Assembly (NCBI GenBank): GCA_964540965.1
Contig: CAZIOT010000011.1
Coordinates: 62,001 to 126,000 of the forward strand
Length of the DNA: 64,000 nt
Direction: 5' to 3'
DNA from: JADYZU01 sp964540965
GTDB lineage: Bacteria; Pseudomonadota; Alphaproteobacteria; Rhodobacterales; Rhodobacteraceae
Shown here: positions 24,798-34,134 of the stretch, piece after piece
How positions within the stretch are numbered: position 1 is the stretch's first letter
How the letters are laid out: each line of letters opens with the position of its first letter
Program-made: the position numbers and the translations under genes
Notes under the pieces: generated by a model
What the model saw: the letters and a program-made list of their open reading frames with translations, nothing else
What the model was told of the DNA's origin: nothing
Database searches by the model: none

Positions 24798-25904
24798 GTG
24801 GCCAATCCGTCCATCCTGATCCTTGCCGGCGACGGCATCGGCCCCGAGGTCATGGCCGAGGTCAAGAAGATCATCGGCTGGATGGGCGACAAGCGCGGCA
24901 TCCGTTTCGACGTCAGCGAGGATCTGGTCGGCGGCTGCGCCTATGACGCGCATGGCACGCCCCTGACCGATGCGACGATGGCAAAGGCGCAAGAGGTCGA
25001 TGCCGTCCTGCTGGGCGCGGTCGGCGGGCCGAAATACGACGCCCTCGATTTCAGCGTCAAACCCGAACGCGGCCTGCTGCGGCTGCGCAAGGAGATGGAC
25101 CTGTACGCCAACCTGCGCCCCGCGCAATGCTTTGACGCGCTGGCCGATTTCTCGTCGCTGAAGAAGGACGTGGTGGCCGGCCTTGACATCATGATCATCC
25201 GCGAACTGACCTCGGGCGTCTATTTCGGCGAACCGCGCGGCATCTTCCAGGAAGGCAACGAACGGGTCGGCATCAACACCCAGCGCTATACCGAGTCGGA
25301 AATCGCCCGCGTCGCCCGCTCGGCGTTCGAACTGGCGCGCAAGCGCGGCAACAAGGTCTGCTCGATGGAGAAGGCCAATGTGATGGAATCGGGCGTGCTG
25401 TGGCGGCAGGTGGTGCAAGAGGTGCACGACCGCGAATATCCCGACGTCGCGCTGTCGCACATGTATGCCGATGCCGGCGCCATGCAGCTGACCCGCTGGC
25501 CCAAGCAGTTCGACGTGATCGTAACCGACAACCTGTTCGGCGACCTTCTGTCCGACCTTGCCGCCATGCTGACGGGTTCGCTGGGCATGCTGCCCTCGGC
25601 CTCGCTGGGCGCGCCGATGGCCAACGGCCGGCCCAAGGCGCTGTATGAACCCGTCCACGGATCGGCCCCCGATATCGCCGGCACCGGCAAGGCCAACCCG
25701 ATCGCCTGCATCCTGAGCTTTGCCATGGCGCTGCGCTATTCCTTTGACCTGGGGGCCGAGGCCGACCGGGTAGAGCGCGCCGTGGAAACCGTGCTGGCGC
25801 AGGGCCTGCGCACCGCCGACCTGATGGGCCCCGAAGGCGGCACGCCGGTGTCGACTACCGCGATGGGCGACGCCGTGCTGGCCGCGCTCGACGCGAGCCT
25901 CTAG
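24798..25904 (+). CDS. leuB: 3-isopropylmalate dehydrogenase
   Basis: Decarboxylating dehydrogenase of 368 residues converting 3-isopropylmalate to 4-methyl-2-oxopentanoate in leucine synthesis. It begins with a GTG (VANPSILILAGDGIGPEVM), supported by AGAGGGAG nine bases upstream. Family landmarks: LLGAVGGPKYD, ELTSGVYFGEPRG near residue 135, AGAMQLTRWPKQFDVIVTDN with the substrate/metal Asp residues near 230-247, GDLLSDLAAMLTGSLGMLPS, and EPVHGSAPDIAGTGKANP. It is separated from leuCD by two unrelated genes. Confidence 0.98.
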   Translation: MANPSILILAGDGIGPEVMAEVKKIIGWMGDKRGIRFDVSEDLVGGCAYDAHGTPLTDATMAKAQEVDAVLLGAVGGPKYDALDFSVKPERGLLRLRKEMDLYANLRPAQCFDALADFSSLKKDVVAGLDIMIIRELTSGVYFGEPRGIFQEGNERVGINTQRYTESEIARVARSAFELARKRGNKVCSMEKANVMESGVLWRQVVQEVHDREYPDVALSHMYADAGAMQLTRWPKQFDVIVTDNLFGDLLSDLAAMLTGSLGMLPSASLGAPMANGRPKALYEPVHGSAPDIAGTGKANPIACILSFAMALRYSFDLGAEADRVERAVETVLAQGLRTADLMGPEGGTPVSTTAMGDAVLAALDASL

Positions 25905-26018
25905 TCCGGGTCCGGGCGGCCACACCGGGCCGCCCCGCCACCGCCGGCGCGCCCGGCCCCGTTGACGCAATCTTCATCTTGTCGGAACAAGTTGGCTGTC
26001 GGCCGACCGGAGACGGAC

Positions 26019-26981
26019 ATGGGACATAACGCCAAAGGCGCGCTTCTTGCCCTGATGTCCTTCGGCATCTACGCGACCCATGACGCCGTGGTGAAATTCA
26101 TGGGGGCCGATTACTCGACCTTCCAGATCATCTTCTTCTCGGTGCTGTTCTCGTTTCCGCTGGCGATGCTGATGATCATCAGCGACCCGCGCCCCGGCAC
26201 GCTGATGCCGGTGCATCCGATCTGGATCGCCACCCGCACCCTGGCCGCGGTCATCAGCGGCATCTCGGTGTTCTACGCGTTCTCGGTGCTGCCGCTGGCG
26301 CAGGTCTATGCCATCGTCTTTGCCACGCCGCTGATCATCACCGTGCTGGCGATCCCGATCCTGGGCGAAAAGGTGCGCATCCGCCGCTGGCTGGCGGTCA
26401 TCGTCGGCCTGATCGGGGTGATGGTGGTGATCCGCCCCGGACAGGCCGAGCTTGGCCTTGGCCACCTTGCGGCGCTGGTCGCCGCCTTTGCCGGGGCCTA
26501 TACCTCGATCGTGGTGCGCAAGATCGGGCAGGACGAGCGCCCGGTCGTGCTGATGCTTTATCCGATGGTGGCGAATTTCGTCATCGCCTCCTGCGCGCTG
26601 CCCTTCGTCTATATCGCGCCACCGATCGAGCATCTGGGCTTTTTCGCCGCGATGTCGGTCTTGGGCATGATCGGCGGCATCATCATCATCCGCGCCTACC
26701 GCATCGGCGAGGCGGTGATCGTCGCACCTATGCAGTATTCGCAGATCATCTGGGCCACGCTTTACGGTGTCCTGTTCTTCAACGAATCCCCCGACCTGCC
26801 GACCGGAATCGGCGCCGGAATCATCATCCTCTCGGGGCTTTACATCGTGCTGCGCGAAAGCGGTTCGGGCAATTCGGCCAACCGCCCGGTGCTGAACACC
26901 AAGATGCGGCCCGAGACGGTGACGACGCCGCGCCCCTCGCTGATGGCGCGGCTGGCGCAACTGCGGTCCGAGGCGCAATAG
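26019..26981 (+). CDS. EamA/DMT superfamily transporter
   Basis: Membrane protein of 320 residues with ten hydrophobic segments in two EamA halves, from ALLALMSFGIYATHDAVVKFMG to IIILSGLYIVLRE, followed by a 45-residue polar cytoplasmic tail. The EamA hallmark FATPLIITVLAIPILGEKVRIRRW closes the first half. Substrate unknown; relatives export amino acids or other metabolites. The start MGHNAKG follows a GGAGACGGAC ribosome site and replaces a GTG/ATG extension that is not homologous in character. Confidence 0.88.
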   Translation: MGHNAKGALLALMSFGIYATHDAVVKFMGADYSTFQIIFFSVLFSFPLAMLMIISDPRPGTLMPVHPIWIATRTLAAVISGISVFYAFSVLPLAQVYAIVFATPLIITVLAIPILGEKVRIRRWLAVIVGLIGVMVVIRPGQAELGLGHLAALVAAFAGAYTSIVVRKIGQDERPVVLMLYPMVANFVIASCALPFVYIAPPIEHLGFFAAMSVLGMIGGIIIIRAYRIGEAVIVAPMQYSQIIWATLYGVLFFNESPDLPTGIGAGIIILSGLYIVLRESGSGNSANRPVLNTKMRPETVTTPRPSLMARLAQLRSEAQ

Positions 26982-27025
26982 CCCCTTGCAAATACCCGCC
27001 CCATTGGCTACCCCGCGCCCACGGT

Positions 27026-27102
27026 CGGAGTGTAGCGCAGCCTGGTAGCGCACCTGCTTCGGGAGCAGGGGGTCGGAGGTTCGAATCCTCTCACTCCGAC
27101 CA
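27026..27102 (+). tRNA. tRNA-Pro (CGG)
   Basis: A 77-nt cloverleaf: acceptor CGGAGTG/CACTCCG, anticodon stem CCTGC/GCAGG with loop TTCGGGA giving CGG, T-arm GGAGG-TTCGAAT-CCTCT, encoded CCA. Confidence 0.96.
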
Positions 27103-27173
27103 GTTTTCAGGACATGTCAGGGGACGGAAGCGGCGGCGGTCATGCGCGGCCGGGTGGCCTGGGGTCGCGGCCC

Positions 27174-27332
27174 TCAGGGGGCCGGGTGGTCGTCCCAGCG
27201 GTCGGACAGGATGCGTTCGGCGTCGCCCTTGGGGTCGTCGTATTGCCGGGTGCGCATGGTCCAGACGAAGAAGCCAAGGCCGAAGATTCCCAGAAACAGC
27301 GAGATCGGGATCAGGATGACAAGGATGTTCAT
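27174..27332 (-). CDS. ccoS: cbb3-type cytochrome oxidase assembly protein CcoS
   Basis: Small protein of 52 residues: one N-terminal transmembrane helix (NILVILIPISLFLGIFGLGF) followed by the CcoS signature FVWTMRTRQYDDPKGDAERI and a short Asp-rich tail. CcoS is needed for cofactor insertion into the cbb3 oxidase. Its ATG overlaps the ccoI stop by four bases (ATGA), completing the ccoGHIS operon. Confidence 0.93.
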   Translation of the reverse strand: MNILVILIPISLFLGIFGLGFFVWTMRTRQYDDPKGDAERILSDRWDDHPAP

Positions 27333-29533
27333 TCGCGCCCTCCGCCCAGCCGCATCGCGTTCAGGGTCACGGTGATCGACGACAGCGACATGGCGAGCGC
27401 CGCCAGCAGTGGCGTCGCCAGCCCGATCAGCGCCACCGGCACCGCGATCACGTTATAGCCGAACGAGATGCCAAAGTTTTCACGGATACGGCGCACGGCC
27501 TTGCGGCTGACGCGCAGGGCCTCGGCCACCGGGGCGATGTCCTGGCCCATCAGCACGATGTCGGACGCGACGCGCGCGGCATCCAGCGCCGTCGCGGGCG
27601 AGACCGAGACATGCGCGGCGGCCAGCGCCGCAGTGTCGTTCAAACCGTCACCGACCATCAGCACCTTGGCGCCGCGCGCCGACAAGTCGGCCACGAAGGC
27701 GGCCTTGCCCTCGGGCAGCACCTGCGCCCGCCAGTCGGAGATGCCGATGCGGGCGGCAAGGTCGGCCACCGCGGCCGGCACGTCGCCCGAGACCAGATGC
27801 ACCGCCATGCCCTGCGCCTTGAGCCCGGCGACCAGCGCCTCGGCCCCCGGCCGCAGGCTGTCGGCAAAGGCGAATTCCACCGGCGGCCGGCCGGCGATGC
27901 CCAGCCAGGTCGCGGTGATATCGCCCGGCACGGCGCCGACCCATTCGGCGCGGCCAAGGCGGACGCGGGCGCCGTCCAGCAGCCCTTCGATGCCATGGCC
28001 CGGCACCTCGCGCAGGTCGGTCACCGTGGCAGCGGCGAGGCCACTGGCGCGGGCGGCGCCGGCCAGCGCCTGCGCCAGCGGATGCGACGATACCGAGGCC
28101 AGCGCCAGCGCCACCGACAGGTCGCCCTCTCCATGCCGGTCGAGGTCGAGGGGCTGCGGCGCGCCCATGGTCAGGGTGCCGGTCTTGTCGAATACCACGG
28201 TATCGACCTCGGCCAGACGTTCCAGCGCGGTGCCGGATTTCACCAAGAGGCCCAGCCGGAACAGCCGGCCCGAGGCCGCGGTGACCACCGCTGGCACCGC
28301 AAGGCCCAGCGCGCAGGGGCAGGTGATGATCAGCACCGCCGCCGAGATGTTGATGGCAAAGCGCACATCGCCGCCGGTGATCCACATCCAGACGCCGAAG
28401 GCGCCGAACGACATCAGGTGCACCAGCGGCGAATACAGCCGCGCCGCCCGGTCGGCGAGCGATGTGTAGCGGTTCCTCGCCTCTTCGGCCACGGCGACGA
28501 GATCGGCCATGCGGGCGAGCGAGGTATCGCGCCCCGCCGCCGTCACGCGCACGGTGAGGCTGCCGGTAAGGTTGACGACGCCGGCATTCACCACGGCCTC
28601 GGGCGCCACCGCGACGGGCAGGGTTTCCCCGGTGAGGAGCGCACGGTCTAGCTCGCTTTCCCCCGCCGTCACCACGCCGTCCACCGGCACGCGGGCGCCG
28701 GGGCGGATGACGACCAGATCGCCGGCGCGCAGATCCGATACGGCGACGGTTTCCTCGGCGCCGTCGGCCAGGCGGATCGCCCGCGGCACTTCGAGCGCGG
28801 CCAGTTCCTGCGCCGCCGACCGCGCCGCGGCGCGGGTGCGGTGGTCAAGGTAGCGTCCCCCCAGCAGGAAGAAGGTCAGCATCACCGCCGCGTCGAAATA
28901 GGCGTGATGGCCGGAATGGAACGTCTCGTAGACCGATATCGAAGACGCCAGCACGATGGCGAGCGAGATCGGGAAATCCATCCCCAGCCGCCCTGCCCGC
29001 AGCCCGGCAAGGGCCGAGCGGAAGAAGGGCTGGCCGCAGAACAGCACCGTCGGCAGCGCGATGGCGCCGGAAATCATGTGGAACAGGTCGCGGGTGGCGC
29101 CGGTGGCGCCCGACCAGACCGCGACCGACAGGAGCATGATGTTCATCATGGCAAAGAACGCCACGCCAAGCCGCATCAGCAGGTCGTGCGACTGCCGTTC
29201 CGTCTCGGTCGAGGAGAGCGCCACCATGTCCAGCGGCAGCGCCTCGTATCCGGTGGCCTTGACGGCGGCGATCAGATCCTCGGGCGTGCGCGATCCGTCA
29301 TGGCGGATGCGGACCCGCCGCAGGGTCAGGTTGACGCGGGCATCGCCGATGCCCGGCAGCGCGGTCAGCGCGCCTTCGACGGTGATGATGCAGCTGGCGC
29401 AATGCACGCCCGGCAGGGCAAGGATCGTCTCTTCGCCCCCGGCCCCGGCCTGTCCCTGCCCGCGGGCCGCCGGCGTCGCGATGCAGGCCGGGCAGGCGAC
29501 GGCGCCGCCCGATTCGACATCGGTTGCGGACAT
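27329..29533 (-). CDS. ccoI: copper-transporting P1B-type ATPase CcoI/FixI
   Basis: Heavy-metal ATPase of 734 residues that supplies copper for the CcoN active site. It has an N-terminal CPAC pair (residues 14-17), a heavy-metal-associated domain with GVHCASC near residue 48, eight hydrophobic helices including the TCPCALGLAVP metal-translocating CPC motif, the phosphorylated DKTGTL, and MVGDGLNDTAAL. The N-terminal double Cys motif plus the cco context separates it from CopA-type exporters. It overlaps ccoS by four bases and lies three bases after ccoH. Confidence 0.95.
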   Translation of the reverse strand: MSATDVESGGAVACPACIATPAARGQGQAGAGGEETILALPGVHCASCIITVEGALTALPGIGDARVNLTLRRVRIRHDGSRTPEDLIAAVKATGYEALPLDMVALSSTETERQSHDLLMRLGVAFFAMMNIMLLSVAVWSGATGATRDLFHMISGAIALPTVLFCGQPFFRSALAGLRAGRLGMDFPISLAIVLASSISVYETFHSGHHAYFDAAVMLTFFLLGGRYLDHRTRAAARSAAQELAALEVPRAIRLADGAEETVAVSDLRAGDLVVIRPGARVPVDGVVTAGESELDRALLTGETLPVAVAPEAVVNAGVVNLTGSLTVRVTAAGRDTSLARMADLVAVAEEARNRYTSLADRAARLYSPLVHLMSFGAFGVWMWITGGDVRFAINISAAVLIITCPCALGLAVPAVVTAASGRLFRLGLLVKSGTALERLAEVDTVVFDKTGTLTMGAPQPLDLDRHGEGDLSVALALASVSSHPLAQALAGAARASGLAAATVTDLREVPGHGIEGLLDGARVRLGRAEWVGAVPGDITATWLGIAGRPPVEFAFADSLRPGAEALVAGLKAQGMAVHLVSGDVPAAVADLAARIGISDWRAQVLPEGKAAFVADLSARGAKVLMVGDGLNDTAALAAAHVSVSPATALDAARVASDIVLMGQDIAPVAEALRVSRKAVRRIRENFGISFGYNVIAVPVALIGLATPLLAALAMSLSSITVTLNAMRLGGGRE

Positions 29534-29536
29534 CTG

Positions 29537-30001
29537 TCAGTCCACCATGATCGGCAGGGTCTGGCGGAACAGGGTGCCATCGGCGGCCTGCGCCTCGAGC
29601 CGCAATTCCCACAGCCCGCCATCGGCCACCACCGGCGCGTGATACATCGTGCCGTCGAAGGTGAACGCCGGGATCTGGTCGTCGCGCGCGGCGGTCGGGC
29701 GGCCGAAGATGCCGGTGATCGCCGCGGCCTCGACCGGCTGGCCGCGGCTGTCGGTGACCGCGACCTGAAGGTCGCCCTGATGCACGACGGCCAGCACCGA
29801 CCAGCCCAAAGCCTCTTGCGCGGCGCGGTCGCGGTCGAAGGTCTGCGAGGCGACATAGGAATTGTCGACTTCGACCCCCGGGAAGGTCGAGATCGCCTTC
29901 CACGCCATCACCAGGTTCACCGCGATGATGACGATGAAGAACAGCGAGAAGATCGCAAAGACCTTGGGCCCGTTCAGCGGTCCGCGGAAGAAGTTGGTCA
30001 T
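29537..30001 (-). CDS. ccoH: FixH/CcoH family oxidase assembly protein
   Basis: Protein of 154 residues: a short cytoplasmic N-terminus, one transmembrane helix (VFAIFSLFFIVIIAVNLVMAW) and a periplasmic beta-rich domain with VDNSYVASQTFDRDRAAQEALGW, the FixH-family block following the helix. It is required for stable assembly of the cbb3 oxidase. It is spaced nine bases from ccoG and three from ccoI. Confidence 0.93.
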   Translation of the reverse strand: MTNFFRGPLNGPKVFAIFSLFFIVIIAVNLVMAWKAISTFPGVEVDNSYVASQTFDRDRAAQEALGWSVLAVVHQGDLQVAVTDSRGQPVEAAAITGIFGRPTAARDDQIPAFTFDGTMYHAPVVADGGLWELRLEAQAADGTLFRQTLPIMVD

Positions 30002-30010
30002 CGTCAGCTC

Positions 30011-31435
30011 CTATTGCCCGGTGCCGCTGAAATGGGTGTTCTGGAAGGCGCGTTCGTTGTCGGTGCCGTCCTCGATCCACAGCCGCAGGTCGGATTTTTC
30101 CGCCGTGGCCGCCGGTTCGCCGGGCGCGGCATCGACATAGACGCGGACCTGCGCCATTTCCTGCGGCGCGATGGTGACGGTGCTGTCATCCGAACCTTCG
30201 ACCGAAAGCTCGAGCGCCCCTTCGGCATTCAGCCCGAGATGGAATTGGCGGTCCTCCGAGGCCATGTTGCGGATGCGCACCTCATAGACGTTGCGGATCG
30301 TGCCGTCCGACAGCGTGATATAAAGCGGATTGCGCACCGGCGCCACGGTCATGTCGACATCGGACCGGATGAAGAGCGCGACCAGAAGGCCGATGCCCAC
30401 CGCCGCCCACATGGCGGTATAAAGCAGCGTCCGCGGCCGCAGGATATGCTTCCAGATGTCCTTGGCCTTGCCGCCGGCGCGTTCGACCGATTCGTCCTTG
30501 AGCGTGAAATAGTCGATCAGGCCGCGCGGCTTGCCGATCTTGTCCATCACGTCGTCGCAGGCGTCGATGCACAACCCGCAGGTGATGCAGGCCATCTGCT
30601 GGCCGTCGCGGATGTCGATGCCCATCGGGCAGACATTGACGCAGGCCATGCAGTCGATGCAATCGCCGTGGGTGCCGGACTCCTCGCCCTTGCGCTGCTT
30701 GCCGCGCGGCTCTCCCCGCCATTCGCGATAGCCGATGGTGATGGTGTCCTCGTCCATCATCGCGGCCTGGATGCGCGGCCAGGGGCAGGCGTAGATGCAG
30801 ATCTGTTCGCGGGCGAAGCCGCCGAAGAAGAAGGTCGTCGCGGTCATCACCGCGATGGTCGAATAGGCGACCGGATGCGCGCTGCCGGTGAACAGGTTGA
30901 CCAGAAGCGTCGGTGCGTCGGTGAAGTAGAACACCCAGGCCCCGCCGGTGGCGACGGCGATGAACAGCCAGATCACCCATTTGACCAGCCGCTTGCGGAT
31001 CTTCTCGGCGTTCCATTTCTGGTGGAACAGCCGGACACGGGCATTGCGGTCGCCCTCGACCCAGCGTTCGGTCAGGATGAACAGGTCGGTCCACACCGTC
31101 TGCGGGCAGGCATAGCCGCACCAGACCCGGCCAAGGGCCGAGGTGAACAGGAACAGGCCAAGGCCGGCCATGATGAGAAGGCCGGCGATGAAATAGAATT
31201 CATGCGGCCAGATCTCGATCCAGAAGAAGAAGAAGCGCCGGTTGGCAAGGTCGACCAGCACCGCCTGGTCGGGCAGCGCAGGGCCACGGTCCCAGCGAAT
31301 CCAGGGCGTCAGGTAATAAATCCCCAGCGCCACCGCCATGATGACCCATTTCAGGGTGCGGAACTTGCCTTTGACGCGCCGTGGAAACACGGGTTCATGC
31401 GCCGCATAGAGCGAGGGAGGGGTAGCTTCGGACAT
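30011..31435 (-). CDS. ccoG: cbb3 oxidase accessory iron-sulfur protein CcoG/RdxA/FixG
   Basis: Membrane ferredoxin-like protein of 474 residues. Five or so hydrophobic segments surround GYACPQTVWTDLFIL (about residues 97-111). Two ferredoxin-type cluster sites follow, GDCIDCMACVNVCPMGID and CITCGLCIDACD near residues 255-290, then a C-terminal Ig-like FixG domain. CcoG reduces copper for cbb3 oxidase assembly. It is the first gene of the ccoGHIS operon, with a perfect FNR box 60 bases upstream. Confidence 0.96.
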   Translation of the reverse strand: MSEATPPSLYAAHEPVFPRRVKGKFRTLKWVIMAVALGIYYLTPWIRWDRGPALPDQAVLVDLANRRFFFFWIEIWPHEFYFIAGLLIMAGLGLFLFTSALGRVWCGYACPQTVWTDLFILTERWVEGDRNARVRLFHQKWNAEKIRKRLVKWVIWLFIAVATGGAWVFYFTDAPTLLVNLFTGSAHPVAYSTIAVMTATTFFFGGFAREQICIYACPWPRIQAAMMDEDTITIGYREWRGEPRGKQRKGEESGTHGDCIDCMACVNVCPMGIDIRDGQQMACITCGLCIDACDDVMDKIGKPRGLIDYFTLKDESVERAGGKAKDIWKHILRPRTLLYTAMWAAVGIGLLVALFIRSDVDMTVAPVRNPLYITLSDGTIRNVYEVRIRNMASEDRQFHLGLNAEGALELSVEGSDDSTVTIAPQEMAQVRVYVDAAPGEPAATAEKSDLRLWIEDGTDNERAFQNTHFSGTGQ

Positions 31436-31495
31436 GGCTTTTCCCGGCGGTCTTTATTGTTGGGCCGCTTCTGGACCCAGACCTTCAAGCCGTCA

Positions 31496-31509
31496 TTGAT
31501 GTGGATCAA
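31496..31509 (-). promoter_or_regulatory. FNR/FnrL box upstream of ccoG
   Basis: TTGAT-GTGG-ATCAA is a perfect match to the FNR consensus TTGAT-N4-ATCAA. It ends 61 bases upstream of the ccoG start, consistent with activation of ccoGHIS at low oxygen by the FnrL encoded at 36874-37611. Confidence 0.88.
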
Positions 31510-31545
31510 GCAATTTCGTCGCGGCCGCGGCGCGCGGTCACGATT

Positions 31546-32118
31546 TCATGACGCAACCGCGGCGACCTGTCGCACCGCGACGCGGACATGCCTGCCCACC
31601 GCCGCCGCGACGGTGAATCCGGCGCGTTCGAACATCGCCAGCGATCCGCCCCAGAGAAACGGCTGCCGCTTGCGGCCGGCGGTGTCCTCGGGGAATGCCT
31701 CGGTCCTGCCGCCGCCCTGTGCGGCGATCAGCGCCAGCGCGCCGTGCAGCGCCCGTTCGGCGATGCCGCGCCGCCGCGCGCTGCGGTCGACGAAAAAGCA
31801 GGTGATGCGCCAGTCGGCCGGCGGCAGGCCCGCGGCGTCATAGGCGCGGCGGTTCTTGATCCGGGTCAGCTCCCTGACCGGGCCGAACTGGCACCAGCCA
31901 AGGCAGGCGCCGCCCTCGATCACCAAAGCGGCCTGGGCACGGCCGGCCCGCACAAGCGCCTCTTTCGCGGCACGGTTCGCCGCCGGGTCGCGGGTCAGGC
32001 CGCAGGCGTGGAACCCGACGCACCAGCAGCAGCCGAATATGCCGCCATGGCGTTCGACCAGCGCGGCAAAGGCGGGCCAGGTTGCGGGGGTCAGCGGCTG
32101 GACAGACGGGTCTGGCAT
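31546..32118 (-). CDS. GNAT family N-acetyltransferase
   Basis: About 190 residues. The acetyltransferase core is visible as ITCFFVDRSARRRGIAERALHGALALIA (acetyl-CoA-binding motif A near residues 108-135) and FERAGFTVAA near the C-terminus; the first half contains an unusual Cys-rich GCCWCVGFHACGL segment. Start MPDPSVQPL was chosen because further upstream codons run into the ccoP terminator region. It lies between the ccoP terminator and ccoG on the same strand but is probably not part of the oxidase function. Substrate unknown. Confidence 0.8.
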   Translation of the reverse strand: MPDPSVQPLTPATWPAFAALVERHGGIFGCCWCVGFHACGLTRDPAANRAAKEALVRAGRAQAALVIEGGACLGWCQFGPVRELTRIKNRRAYDAAGLPPADWRITCFFVDRSARRRGIAERALHGALALIAAQGGGRTEAFPEDTAGRKRQPFLWGGSLAMFERAGFTVAAAVGRHVRVAVRQVAAVAS

Positions 32119-32206
32119 GACGGCGCACGGCAGGGGATTCCCGACGATCCCCCCGCGATGGCGGTTCGTCAAACGGTTTCGGCCGTGCCGCGCCGCCGTC
32201 GCCAGG

Positions 32207-32232
32207 AAAAAAGGCGGCCCCGAGGGGCCGCC
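32207..32232 (-). terminator. intrinsic terminator of the ccoNOQP operon
   Basis: On the minus strand a perfect nine-base stem GGCGGCCCC/GGGGCCGCC with loop TC is followed by six T. It lies 50 bases after the ccoP stop. Confidence 0.93.
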
Positions 32233-32281
32233 GGAGTTGGACGAACCAGGAAGGAGGTTCGCCGGGAAAGCTGCGGGCAGG

Positions 32282-33181
32282 CTATTCGCCGCCGCCAAGC
32301 TGGTGGACATAGGCCGCCACCGCGTTGATTTCGGCCGCGTCAAGCCCCGAGGCGCCGCGCCATTCGTGGCTCCAGGCCGGCATCACGCCAAAGCGGGCGT
32401 TGGTGATGGTCTGCTCGATGGTCTCGAGCGAGCCGCCATACAGCCAGACCGCGTCGTTCAGCTTGGGCGCGCCCATGCTGCGGTCGCCGTCGCCGGCGTC
32501 GCCGTGGCACGAGGCGCAGTTGTCCAGATAGAGTTGCGTGCCCTGATCGGCCAGCGCGGCATCGTGGTCCTGCCCCGAGATCTGGAGGACATGGTTGGCG
32601 ATGGCCGAGATCTCTTCCCGCGCCAGGATATCGCCGAAGGCCGGCATCTCGACCCAGCGGGCATCGGGCGACTGTTCGTTGCGGATGCCGTTCGTCACCG
32701 TGAACACGAGGTCGTCGATGGTGCCGCCCCACAGCCAGTCGTCGTCGATCAGGCTGGGATAGCCCGCCGCCTGCACACCGGCGGCGCCGGCGCCGTGGCA
32801 TTGCGAGCAATAGGCGGTGAACACCGAATGACCCATGTTCACGGCAAAGCCGTAAAGTTCGGTCGAGGGATCGGCGACCAGCGCGTTCATGTCGGCATCG
32901 GCCAGCGCGGTGTTCAGGCTGGCGTTCTGCGCGTTGACCGCGTCGATGTCGGCCTGCACTTCGGCGCGGGTGGAATAGCCGGAATAGCCGGCGGTCGCCC
33001 GCTGGATCAGCGGCCAGGCCGGATAGGCGATCGTATACCAGACGCCCCAGACGATGGTGACGTAGAACACCCAGACCCACCAGCGCGGCAGCGGGTTGTT
33101 GAATTCCTCGATGCCGTCCCATTCATGGCCGGTGGTCTCGACCTGGGGCTTCTCGGATTTTATCGGTTTGCGGCTCATCAC
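32282..33181 (-). CDS. ccoP: cbb3-type cytochrome c oxidase subunit III (diheme)
   Basis: Membrane-anchored diheme cytochrome c of 299 residues. An N-terminal helix (WWVWVFYVTIVWGVWYTIAYP, about residues 34-54) anchors it; two c-type heme sites are CSQCH (125-129) and CASCH (222-226), with distal Met ligands likely in VEMPAFG and GVMPAW. It passes electrons from cytochrome c to CcoO/CcoN. It overlaps ccoQ by four bases and is last in ccoNOQP. Confidence 0.97.
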   Translation of the reverse strand: MMSRKPIKSEKPQVETTGHEWDGIEEFNNPLPRWWVWVFYVTIVWGVWYTIAYPAWPLIQRATAGYSGYSTRAEVQADIDAVNAQNASLNTALADADMNALVADPSTELYGFAVNMGHSVFTAYCSQCHGAGAAGVQAAGYPSLIDDDWLWGGTIDDLVFTVTNGIRNEQSPDARWVEMPAFGDILAREEISAIANHVLQISGQDHDAALADQGTQLYLDNCASCHGDAGDGDRSMGAPKLNDAVWLYGGSLETIEQTITNARFGVMPAWSHEWRGASGLDAAEINAVAAYVHQLGGGE

Positions 33182-33381
33182 CGGGCCTCACTTGTCGAGG
33201 TTGGGTTGGTGTCGGGGGCCGGCCGGTCCTCGTTGCGGAAGATCGCGCCGGCGGCTTCGTCCTGCACCTCGCGCGAGCCGGGCCGGAACGCCCAGAGCCC
33301 GGCGCCGACGAACATCGCGAACATCAGGATCAGGAACCAGCTGTCGGCGAAGTGCCGCAGGAAGGTATAGGTGTCGTGCAT
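33178..33381 (-). CDS. ccoQ: cbb3 oxidase small subunit CcoQ/FixQ
   Basis: Protein of 67 residues with one transmembrane helix (SWFLILMFAMFVGAGLWAF, about residues 14-32) followed by a polar FRPGSREVQDEAAGAIFRNED tail-type sequence typical of FixQ. It stabilises the core oxidase complex. It sits nine bases after ccoO and overlaps ccoP by four bases. Confidence 0.93.
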   Translation of the reverse strand: MHDTYTFLRHFADSWFLILMFAMFVGAGLWAFRPGSREVQDEAAGAIFRNEDRPAPDTNPTSTSEAR

Positions 33382-33390
33382 CGCCCCCTC

Positions 33391-34122
33391 CTAGCGGCTG
33401 GCGTCAGGGGTGAAGGTCGAGAAGTCGACCAGCGTGCCCAGCATCTGCAGATAGGCGACCAGGGCGTCCATCTCGGACACGCCGGGCAACCCGTCGAAGT
33501 TGCGGACCTGCGCCCCCGGGTAACGCTCGAGAAGCGCGTCGATGTCGTGGTCGCCCAGGGGGTCGGCCTGCGCCAGGAAGTCGGCCTGGGCATTGGCGAT
33601 CGCGTCCTCGGTATAGGGGACGCCGACCATCAGGTGGGTTTCCAGCGAGTCGACGATATGTTCGCCGTCAAGCAGATTGTCGACCAGGAACGGATAGTCC
33701 GGCATCACCGATTCCGGCACCACCGATTGCGGGTCGATCAGGTGCTGGACATGCCAGTCGTCCGAATAGCGCCCGCCGACCCGGGCCAGGTCCGGCCCGG
33801 TCCGTTTCGACCCCCACTGGAACGGGTGGTCATACATCGACTCGGCCGCGAGCGAATAGTGGCCATAGCGTTCCACCTCGTCCCGCATCGGCCGGATCAT
33901 CTGGCTGTGGCAGACATAGCAGCCTTCGCGGATGTAGATGTCGCGCCCCGCCAGTTCGAGCGGCGAATAGGGACGCATCCCCTCCACGTCCTCGATGGTG
34001 TTCTGCAGGTAGAACAGCGGCACGATCTCGACGATGCCGCCGATGGTCACGACCAGAAGGCTGCCGACAAGCAGCAGGGTCGCGTTCTTTTCTAGCGCCC
34101 GATGGCGATCAAGGATACCCAT
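33391..34122 (-). CDS. ccoO: cbb3-type cytochrome c oxidase subunit II (monoheme)
   Basis: Membrane-anchored cytochrome c of 243 residues. One N-terminal transmembrane helix (TLLLVGSLLVVTIGGIVEIVP) is followed by the heme site CYVCH at 68-72 in the conserved REGCYVCHSQMIRP context, and a Met ligand in VVPESVMPDYPF. It accepts electrons from CcoP for CcoN. It begins 12 bases after ccoN. Confidence 0.97.
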   Translation of the reverse strand: MGILDRHRALEKNATLLLVGSLLVVTIGGIVEIVPLFYLQNTIEDVEGMRPYSPLELAGRDIYIREGCYVCHSQMIRPMRDEVERYGHYSLAAESMYDHPFQWGSKRTGPDLARVGGRYSDDWHVQHLIDPQSVVPESVMPDYPFLVDNLLDGEHIVDSLETHLMVGVPYTEDAIANAQADFLAQADPLGDHDIDALLERYPGAQVRNFDGLPGVSEMDALVAYLQMLGTLVDFSTFTPDASR

Positions 34123-34134
34123 TTGCGCTTCTCC

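Noticed and set aside
28841..31843. A 1000-codon open frame on the plus strand opposite ccoI-ccoH-ccoG
   Set aside because: Its translation is Arg/His/Gly/Asp-rich low-complexity sequence with no domains, while the minus strand encodes three textbook proteins. It is an antisense shadow of high-GC codon bias.
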